Below, piece by piece: positions 54,626 through 64,000 of a stretch of 64,000 bases of DNA. How positions within the stretch are numbered: position 1 is the first letter of the stretch; each line of letters starts with the position of its first letter. Below the pieces are notes generated by a model. The model searched no databases. It worked only from the letters and a program-made list of their open reading frames with translations, and was not told the origin of the DNA. Made by a program: the position numbers and the translations under genes. Source of the stretch: Mesaphorura yosii (lineage: Eukaryota; Arthropoda; Collembola; Poduromorpha; Tullbergiidae); assembly GCA_009869945.1 (NCBI GenBank), contig WIXG01000308.1:30675-94674 (forward strand), written 5' to 3'.

Positions 54626-57600
54626 AGTCAGGTGCAGCAGTGAATTTCTCGATTGGAACATTTGCGAGATTGCTTTATATGCCCACGAGCTTTAGTTGCT
54701 TCCCTCGTTTGGTCAGGCTTGCACGTGTCGTCCACTGATCATTCCTGTTATATTTTTACTTGAAGCAATGGAAAGGTACCTGGTAAAATGACAATTCACA
54801 AAAGGCCATTTATGCAAACTATTTGTTAAATATTAAGTAAGAAATGGGCTTAAAAGACAAAGCATGAAAAATACTTGAAATCGTCCATACATGTAAATCA
54901 TTTTAGTTAATCCTCATTGTTGCATTTATTCTTGGAGTTTATTTTTATGAGAATTTTGGCTCACTTATCGGCTGATCGTAAGTTTCGTAAGTTAGTACGG
55001 TAAGTTTTTACACTCAGTTTAATACAGCAGTTTATCCGATTAAGAGTTTTTAGAGTACGATAATATAACGCCTGGAGTACGTCCGATTTACGTCTCAACT
55101 AGATACATATTTGGGCTTTCGTTTAATCCCACCCGACTCAATCACTCAACAGCCCATGCAATTCCTATTTCGCTCACTTAGGAAAATCTACTGAAATAAT
55201 AAGACACGCATTTATTGCCTTATGCACTTCAGTATTTTGTGATTCGATGTTTTATTTTGTATGCTGCAAAATTGCTGTTAATATTTCTTTGTGTAATAAT
55301 TAAGTAGGAACTCAAGGAATTCAGCAGGGAGTTTATTCTTTCACAAATATTGCAAGTATTCAAAGTAAATAAAATCTGCACAATATGTCGAGCATTTTAT
55401 GATCAAATAAAATATTTTAGCTTAAGAAATAAACCATTGTGGCAAATTAAGTATTCGTAAGAAAATAAAATATTTATTAAATATGAATCTGCTGAATAAC
55501 CAACAACACGCGTACTCATTGAAATAAATAGTTTGGTTTCTTAAAACGTGCCCCGACGCCTAAATGCCCTCATTTCAGGGCCTTGTCTTTAAATGAACCC
55601 GTGACTTGCAGCCTGTACGGAGGATTCGCAAATCCAATTGTAAAGCATGCAGGATCGTGGCGGCGGCTTTTGTCAATGATTTTTCAGCTTCTTGATGCAA
55701 GTGGAATCGTAATAAATGAATTCTTTTTATTGACCAATTTCTTCTTGTGATCATGCAAATACAATCGTTCGTGTGGTCTTATGGCGGCATTTGACTCTTT
55801 GCCTCTTTGCCTGCACGATGAGCCTGAAAGCCAAGGGTAACGGAAGAATGGACGACGAGAAATGGACATGAAAGTGAATTGATTTGCGTGTAGTAATCGA
55901 TTGTATTTGTTTATTACAAACGAGTTGCTCTTAGCTTATTTTGAAGTTCATTGTAATAATCATGCTAACAATAGTATACAATTACTCGATATTAATAAAG
56001 CTAATTTACAATAATATAACTCTTTTGGATCTGCTAAAAGGAGATTAGCCTAGAATATACTTTGTAGCTTGATTCTGCCGGAACTCTCAATTAAAACAAC
56101 AATTGCTAAAACACGGAAAACAATCTTTGATTTCGATTTGCTTGACACCGCGGCGAGGGTGTCAAGACACAAACCGTTAGGCAAATTCTTACAAATAAAA
56201 CAACATAAATATTTGGTGTAATCGATGAAATACATAAAATTGGGCTATTATAGCTATGATTCTTGCCTAGACTCTGACTTGCTACGCACTTCTTCAATAG
56301 AAAACTCCAAAATTCAGTATTAAAATTATTATCTTTCTTACGTATATTTGTTGCTCGGTTTGCAAAGAGAGAAGAGGAATTAATCGCCGTACGTTTCATG
56401 ATATTGAAATTAATCTTACTTTTATTGCTGCATAGGCTACGTTTGAGGCTCTAACATCAGAACCAACAACTAAAACATGTAAAGTACAACTACAGCTACG
56501 TTCGTAAAATGCTGATGGTGTAGGGAGCAAGAAGTGAAGAACAAGCACACGAATTCTGACTTAGGTGAATAGATACCTCCTTCGCCTCTACTACTACTCT
56601 CTTGATCCTCGTGATTCTACTAAAATAATAAACGTGTAGATAAATAAAGAACTGTCCATCACCTCCACGGTTTACGTTTCATCTCATTGATTCACAATCC
56701 ACTTTCACAGTTTAGGGTTGATAGCATGTAATATCAGTGTAAATACTTTCTGGTTTAACTCCTAGCTCCCGACTCCTAAGACATTGCACAGGGGGCACAC
56801 GTAATTAACAGACAACAAACGGCGTGAGTAGGAAAATAAAAACACTAACAATTTACAACTTAAGACACCTGTTGTAGAAACCCAAGCTAAACGCCCACCG
56901 CCATAACCTTTGATCGATTTACTCTGATTTACAGATCTTAACTAGTGACCAACAGCATTAACTGTACCTCTACTGTACAAGACATTTACAATTTTCATCT
57001 TTGCACTTTGCGTCTACTTCTAATCGGAGTTTAGCTTGCAACAACGATTTGGATTAATTTGCACGGTATATTTGCAAAAGATAATTTACTATGATACACA
57101 AATGACGTTACTCTGCTCATGATTTAAACAAGACATGCAGCATAGAACTACAGCTGAAAGTTTCACTCTTATTTCTCTTAATAATTAATAATAAGATCAG
57201 TGTAACAATTTTAACAGAATATTTAGTTTAGTATGTGACAATTAGAGACATTATTAACGGCAACGAGACGTTTAAGCGAACGTGTTCGTATAACAATGTT
57301 AAATAAATAGTTATTTTCTCCTTACTCGTATTTGTATAATTACAGACACGGTTTGCAGTCAATTTTCTCATCTGAAACCGTCTTCTAACTTACAAATGGT
57401 AAGGTATTTTACAGTACTTTTTGCAGAACTTATTTATAATAAATAATTTCGCACTTACTGAGCGCCTTGGCCAGTGAAAAAGTTCTAAAACAGCGTAATA
57501 AATATTGACTATGGTAAGCCTACCGACGTTAGACAAAGTACACATAACACACACATACGACAAAAGACTCTACTTTAAGAAGTTTGGGTTTTGCATATGA

Positions 57601-57723
57601 TGGTATTGTTAAAAATTGCCCACGTGAGCTCCGTCTTGCAGTGCGAGTACAAACTCCTAAGTCTAACACGAAGTGTACACGCGAAGAATGCGGTAATATT
57701 GCCTAATTAAATCACTCTTGCTG
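54626..57723. other. Convergent 3' UTR region of MAGI and CBP
   Basis: No coding frame is supported in 3.1 kb. MAGI reads into it from the left and CBP from the right. Plus-strand AATAAA copies at 55368 and 55406 are candidate MAGI poly(A) signals. Minus-strand copies (TTTATT on plus) at 55726 and 55910 are candidate CBP signals. If both distal signals are used the transcripts nearly meet or overlap. Confidence 0.6.
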
Positions 57724-60700
57724 TCACAATTGATCAACGTATTTTGATAATTGTTCTTGTGGCGTTAATACGGAATCGTCTGCCATCAGGGCTGGAGGCA
57801 GGATGTCCAATTGAGGTGTACCTGGACCACCTACAATCGGATGCGGCGAATGCGAGGGTGTTGGGGGATGATGCGGACGAGGTGACGGCGTTGGCATGGC
57901 TCGAGGGGAAGCACTTGGTCCAGAAACAGGCGTGGGAGGTCCCATGGGAGACGACACTGGGCCTGGTCTACCACTAAACCGTTGCTGCTGCACTTGTGAC
58001 TGTAAATTCGGATTACTCAACTGAGAACTTATGATGTTGTTCCCCACGGAGCCCATGGGTGACGGCTGGGACTGCAGCTGGTTGGATATTGCTTGTCCCC
58101 CATTGGGACCGATTTGCACGTTTTGCATATTCTGATTAATTTGAGGATTCCCAGCACCAATTTGGTTTCCTTGATTGTATCCTATAAACTGCTGCGAGGG
58201 GCCATTCGATGCTACGTTGTTCCCGACATTCTGTTGGGGCTGGCCTTGCTGCATCTGCTGCTGTCGAATCATCATTTGCTGCTGCTGTTGCTGGTGCATC
58301 CATTGTCTCTGTTGTTGCTGCTGCTGCGGAGACATCAATTGTTGTCCGTGCTGTTGTTGCTGCATGGGATGCTGCTGCTGCTGCATATTATGTTGATGGT
58401 TCATTTGCTGATTCATACCACCTGAAATGTTCAATTAGTTCAATAAATGAGCTTACATTAGTACATGTGAAAATCACTTCTTCCCCAAACTCTCTCTTAC
58501 CTTGATGTTGCAAAAGATGCTGTTGTTGTTGCTGCTGCTGTTGCTGGGCGTTCGGATGTACCATTAATTGCTGTTGGCCTTGCTGTTGGTTACCCTGCTG
58601 CTGACCCGCCTGCAGTTGAGCTTGATTTGCAGCCTGTTGCTGTTGTTGCTGCTGGCGGTGTCGAATAAAGGCAGTCATAAGCTGGGGATTTGACTTCAGA
58701 ATTTGCAGCACTTGTTGTTGCTGCTCTGGCGTGTGTGGGGACCTCAACGTTTGTAGAAGATGGTGCAACAGCATCTGGCCCTGTGGAACCTGCGTTCCCG
58801 GCGCTACTGGTCGTACTTGATGATTGCGATTGCCAACCGGCTGTTGCTGTTGAGGTGTTTGCTGATTTTGACCGACGGGTGGCTGTTGTTGAGGCATGAG
58901 TGTCATCGGTTGTTGGTTGACTGTGTTGGTCACTAGCTGAGGCCTGGTCGCCGGAACCGAATATCGCTGAATCTGGTCCATTCCAGGAAGACCAGGGTGC
59001 CGTAGTTGACCCGTCGCCGTTGGAGCTGGATTCCTGGCATTTTGAGCCATTTGCGGTGTAGGATTTCGAAATTGTGCACCCAGAATCGGTCCAGGTACAG
59101 TTCCTGGCTGGGTTATATTTTGGATTGGATGCAAATTGGTAAGAGGCAAGCCTGGCTTAGAAGCAGCGGCTGGAACAACTTGAACCTGCTGTCTTGCTAC
59201 CTCCTCCTGAACTTGTCGAGCGGCCTGCAAAACAGATTACATAAATTTAAGTCCTGTCAGTTTCTTTGTATATACCATGTTTATCGAGTCGGAACAGCAG
59301 CCTTTTTATCGTCCCTAATTGATACGCCGATGTGATTAGGACTACACAAACGTACTGTTTCAAATACAAAATGCACAGCAGTTCACTCAAGTTGTCGGTA
59401 TTATAGACTAATTTCTAGTTCTAAACATCAAACTAATTGTATTTGCACCATAAATGCTTGTACTTGTCGGGTATTTTACGATTATTGCGTCGCTAGTAAC
59501 TACTAGAGAGTTGAGCCTACCTTCAGTGCTGCCAATGGTGCCCCACTTCCAGGCTTCCCTCCGAGCGAACTACCTTGGGACGGCAGAGGACTAGGACTGT
59601 TGTTTTTGCTGCAGTTGGCTATTGCCTGCATAACCAAACTCTGTAAGAAATTGTACTATCATTTTTGACGCTTACTCTTTACCTGTGCCTGTGAAGTCAT
59701 GGAGCTTGGTCGAGCAGGAGTTGGGCCACTTGGTGTAGAAGTGGCCGTTGCGGCATTCGAGCCACCCATTTGCATCATCATCTGCATTCGCCTCAAAAGC
59801 AATTGATTCTGCTGTACTCTCTGATGAGCCTGCTGCTGCCTAAGTTTATGTTTAATGTTGGCACAGAACGGTACTGGACACTTGGCTTCGTTACAGTGCT
59901 TCGCGTGATGACAACATAGTGCAATGAGCTGCTTGCAAATTGGACAACCACCATTTGTCTTTCTCTTGCACACCTGAAAATAGACAACCATTGTAAATTT
60001 GTGATTTGTTATGCCACACCTAAACTAATTACACCAAGTCAAGTTAGAAATGAAAAAGATGGAGAAGTCTAGCCATTTAAACTGCAAGTCGGATTGCTAC
60101 TTGCCCATTGCGCACCAAGAAATCTGAAACCGGTTCTAGCGAAGTAAGTCGATCGTTTGTTAGATCTCAGCTTCTTGCTCCGTCGAATCCTCTCTCTCGT
60201 ACTATCATGACTTTGGGATCACCTCATGTGACTGAGCAAGCTGGTAATTTGTTCGCTTTAACTTGGCCGGCGGGAACCATTTGTCATTTTCCCAGTTCCA
60301 CACAGCATTATTAAGCTAGTGCTTTATTTGCTAACTTTAAACCGACCGACATGAAGGAAAGTATTGTTAACAGGCCAAATCATTTCATTGTTCTCAGTAA
60401 AGCGCAATTTTTTATACAATTAGCATGACAACTAGTACTTTCTTTTACATCAACTGTAATCCGACTCTGGTCATAAAGACACATTCATTTGTTGTATATG
60501 GCTTTCTTCTCGGAGTTAGCTCAATTGCGATACTGACGGTTTCATGTTCGTCTTGCAGTACCTTCGCGTGAGCGACCACCCGCTTCATTTTGTGACAAGA
60601 AGGAAGTCTGCAGTTGGCGTCTCTGCACTGGCACGCGTGTATAAGACTCTGAATACATCTCTGGATTGACAAGTTCCTTGCTTCTTGGATGTTGGAAACT

Positions 60701-63501
60701 TTGGTTTCGCCAGGACCGGCGCAAGAGCCGTCGTCCAGATCAAATCCAAGTTTGTCCATCTTGTGCGGATGTCCTTGTTTTTGATAACAGCCGACGCACA
60801 AGTCAAAATCGTCGCAAACTGTACAGTGATACCTGAACAAACAAACCGGATTTTGGCAATTGCAATTAATAATGCTAAAAGTAGCTTCACCAAGAGTTGA
60901 GCCAAGTAGGCAGTGAGCAGATGATCTTATTTCATACCTTGTCTCTACGTGGCTTTTGCAGAAGTTGCAGGTGTACACAAATCGGTCTTGCCCTTGATTA
61001 TGCAGCTCGTATAGCATCGCCATAGTCGAAAACTTCGCTCTTCTTAGGGATGAAAACTCATAATGCTTATCCCTAGCCATGGTAAGGAATGCATCGCGTC
61101 CATCCATTAAGTCGCAGGATTGTGGTGGGTCTGGATCTTGAATAGGCTGCAAAAGAAAAATCAAAACACAAGAATTAGTTTAAGACTTTCACTCTGTTTT
61201 GTGTCCCAAATGGTAAAGTGGGGTAAACCAACCCCCAATGAAGCAGCAGATTGAGCAGAGTGTAGACGAATGACAAAGAAAACTTCTTTATGCTTCTCCA
61301 TCGTTGCAAATATCTTAGCCGATAAATCATTTCCAGTCTGAGGTTGAGATGATTTCTGCGTATTCTTTCTTTGATTTGCTTTCGACTTGTTGGATTTCTT
61401 GGCTTTCTTCTGCCCCTTTTTCTTTCCGTCTGCACTAACTTCCATTTCCTCCTAAAAATAACATAAATCACAGAGTCTCAAGAATCTGTCCGATGTTCAC
61501 CAACTATCCAATTTGTGGACATACGCTATCAGTCCAACAAACGGTGCTAGCTGCCGCAGCCGCAGCTGCAGCTTCCGCAGCCTCAGCCTGACGCTTCTTC
61601 TCCTCCTCTTCTTGATCAAGTTCCTTAATCGATTCTTCCAGCACATTTGGCCAAAAATCTCCTTCGAAATATGGCAGCTCAGCTGCCGAGGTCATGTTGT
61701 CCTCCATTGCCTGTTTCAGAATGTCCTGTTGGAAAAATTGAGGGAAAAGTGATCAGATTAGACATTTTCTATACATTTTGAGACCGTTCTAGTTGGTTGC
61801 GGTTCTTACTTTGTAATCCAGAACGATTCTTTCGATGATTCCCTTATCCAGCATCTTCTTGTACCATTCTTGAAGTCTTTTGGGCTTAGGAATTTTCTGT
61901 TCGGTAGGATGGCAGTGGAAAATGTAGTCATCTCCTTCTGAAGGAGGACATGCCCAGATGTGTGCCATCGTATAGCCTAGCTGTTTCACATACTCCAAGT
62001 ACCCTAACAGAATCTCGTGATACACAGCAGTTCGAAATTGGCGAGGGTTGAAGAAATGCACAGAGTCTAAATAAGCAATGTAGACTCGTCGAGCGTTCGG
62101 AGTCGGACACTCGGAGCCGTATTCTTGCACATGCATGCCGAAGAAGCAAACGTCTGTTCCGTCAATGTCCTCAAATGCAAACAATGCTTTTGCCCTACAG
62201 AAGTGCTTTGATTATGCAATCACTCTTTGTCAAAATTATGCAAGAATGAATTCGTGGTTGTTTACCTATATGGGAACGTTTCGTTCATCTCGCCGGACCG
62301 TACAAAACGGTTCTTCATTCCCGGTTTCACTTCTACGATTTTGTCGGATGAACTGACAACTCGGATAAACACTTCACCAGCACCAGCCTCCTTTTTCTTC
62401 AAGAAGTTGTTGACCCTCGTCTCAATGTATGTGCCCAGTTTGGAGCTCATTAGTCTTTTTGCGTTGAACTTGTTGTCCTTTCTTTTAGCGTTCTTCGCTT
62501 TGAGACAATTATCACACGTGAATCTGAAGGACAGGGAAATATAAGTTGTATTAGGTATACTCCGTCGATGAATCACTACCCGAGCTGCCAGACGTCTTAC
62601 CCCTGTGGCCAAATTGTTTCCATGTGGAGGACGCAAATCTGATGCAGCTTTCGAGCACAATCTGTGCATTCCACAAAAGGCTCCAACTCAAGGTGGTCAT
62701 TCTTCTGTTCACTGAACTGGTCCTTCCTAATTGACCTGCAATTCATGGGAACATATAGTATTTCGTCTGTCACTGAAATGCTTTGGAAGATCTCGTATAT
62801 GTGAAACTTACGCCTGTGGTTGAGCTGGGTCATCGCCTAAAGTCACAGTCTCCCCTTGGATTTCGTTGAAGCACTTCTGGCAGTACGTGTATCTGTTTCA
62901 ACATTCAATAATATAATATATCAATAAACGGTCAGTCATTCAAGAGCAAATAATACAGCTTTGTATATTGTTGATTACCTATTTTGATACGAGTAATACT
63001 TAGCGTCTCTTGGAATCGTGCACAATTGTTTGCCGTAGCAGCACAATGTCTGAGGATTGAATGTATATTTTCTTCCGCAACAATACCCTAAGCTTTGCAT
63101 AACCGGGTCGATTTCAGCTTCAAATACTTCACTCAGCTGCATATTTATGACAAGAATCCGTTAAACAATACTCCCAACGTTTCAAGCAAAATTGTTTAAA
63201 GTTTTACTGACCTTCGTGCAGTATCGGTAAACTCGTGATGTTTTTCGATTGTACAACCAGGCATTATCAAACATTAGCCACACATCGTCGACATATTCCC
63301 AAGGGTCCGCATAGGCCCCTCCTTCCAGTTTTTTCTTGATGGTGGACAAGTCCATCGGTCTCTTGATAATATCGAAGTAATCTGGAATTCCAAGAGCCTG
63401 TGGATCGACGGGCTGCTTAAATGGTAGCGACTCCGGATCTTGACGATAGAGTTTATCCAGTGTAGGCATCAGAGCCGTGATGAGTTCATCCGGCTTGAAC
63501 A
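57724..63501 (-). CDS. CREBBP: CBP/p300 histone acetyltransferase, bromodomain to C terminus (5'-partial)
   Basis: Nuclear co-activator that acetylates histones and binds CREB and many activators. Fourteen exons (minus): 63212-63501, 62979-63136, 62812-62892, 62601-62735, 62266-62523, 61810-62194, 61525-61725, 61233-61451, 60938-61146, 60562-60832, 59683-59973, 59521-59640, 58501-59224, 57724-58421. They give 1345 residues in frame. Order: bromodomain ([30 protein letters not shown]); RING/PHD region ([36 protein letters not shown]); HAT domain with [12 protein letters not shown] and [17 protein letters not shown], holding the catalytic Trp and Tyr regions; Lys-rich autoregulatory loop; ZZ finger ([14 protein letters not shown]); TAZ2 ([14 protein letters not shown] to [17 protein letters not shown]); the nuclear co-activator binding segment ([17 protein letters not shown]); long polyglutamine tracts. 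The N-terminal TAZ1 and KIX exons lie beyond position 64000. Confidence 0.97.
59974..60561 (-). other. CBP intron within TAZ2
   Basis: The largest complete CBP intron here (588 bases), between ...VVAHAK and VCKRKTNGG. The donor is GTACTG and the acceptor is TATTTTCAG. If the donor is skipped, the frame continues to about 60445 and adds some 39 residues before a stop, truncating TAZ2. I see no other feature in it. Confidence 0.8.
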
Positions 63502-64000
63502 CTGCAAACGAGGATCAATTAGTAATGTTCCTGTTCCGACCCCCCATAATAACCACGTTGTCACACGTCTGCTTTACTTGCTGGAGAAGCCGGTTATTCA
63601 TTCTTCATCTTAGGAATATATTTCAAATTTTATTGATCTTCTTCATGGATCTGACGATTAGAAACCGGGCTACGAAGACATGGTCGACGGGCGACCGTCA
63701 CGTAGTCACGGTCGCCCATTTTAAAATAATTTAGTCAAGACGAATACTTTTGGAAGTGATTCGTGCCCAAACAATTCGCATAGACGATCACGAAAGTAAA
63801 ACAAAAATGAGACGTTAACACTTGAAAGTCTGAAACGCTTCTGTTAACATTAATCTGTGGTTATACGTTCGCGCCGTATTAATTGCCTTCGAATTTCATT
63901 GTGTCATACAGGGAGGTCCATACCCCATGACACGTAAACAAGATAACACCGGCATCTCGCCACTTCCAATTAGTGAATGCGAGCGTTGTCTGGAACTCAA
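63502..64000 (-). other. CBP intron 5' of the bromodomain exon
   Basis: No exon of CBP is recognised in this last 499 bases, so this is the 3' part of an intron that continues past the window. It contains a 10-bp perfect hairpin (GGGCGACCGT paired with ACGGTCGCCC, 63689-63717). Confidence 0.7.

Noticed and set aside
58093..58505. Plus-strand Leu-, Cys- or Ala-rich frames opposite the CBP tail
   Set aside because: These are antisense translations of the CBP polyglutamine CAG tracts, not genes.

Overview
This is invertebrate animal nuclear DNA, with no bacterial, viral or organellar content. All recognisable genes are spliced metazoan genes. Most introns are short (about 55-140 bp), and exon junctions follow GT-AG with one GC-AG exception. 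The protein set (PKA catalytic subunit, an Lbc-type RhoGEF, mitochondrial adenylate kinase 3, MAGI, CBP/p300) and the intron sizes suit an arthropod or other ecdysozoan. I cannot name the species.

Layout, left to right. (1) 1-30.3 kb, minus strand: the 5' part of the PKA catalytic subunit gene. The kinase N-lobe is encoded by two exons (107-334 and 463-524); later kinase exons lie off the left edge. Upstream lie several alternative first exons spread over many kb. Each ends in the same splice phase, so each can join the shared exon at 463-524. They give a canonical myristoylated start (7335-7377), an acidic start (835-955), a start with a membrane segment (4775-4922), a Ser/Asp-rich start (14008-14110) and a three-exon start with a polybasic tip (15657-17271). 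Two weaker candidates also exist. The rest of the region is non-coding. (2) 30.6-37.7 kb, minus strand: a complete 12-coding-exon Lbc-family RhoGEF (1218 aa) with a long 3' UTR and a TATA box upstream. (3) 37.7-44.9 kb: no recognisable gene. (4) 44.9-45.8 kb, plus strand: a complete four-exon adenylate kinase 3. (5) 48.8-54.6 kb, plus strand: a complete 14-exon MAGI scaffold gene (1399 aa; PDZ0-GK-WW-WW-five PDZ). (6) 57.7-63.5 kb, minus strand: the 3' two thirds of CBP/p300 from the bromodomain to the C terminus (14 exons, 1345 aa), converging on MAGI.

I joined the exons by hand using splice consensus, reading frame and family similarity. The AK3, RhoGEF, MAGI and CBP models each stay open across every junction, which is the main internal check. 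The genes do not form an operon. Two have a shared theme in cAMP signalling (the PKA catalytic subunit and the CREB co-activator CBP), and two act at junctions and the cortex (the RhoGEF and MAGI). This may be chance.

The most interesting signal is the fan of alternative PKA N termini, especially the one predicted to place a transmembrane or signal-anchor helix directly in front of the kinase.
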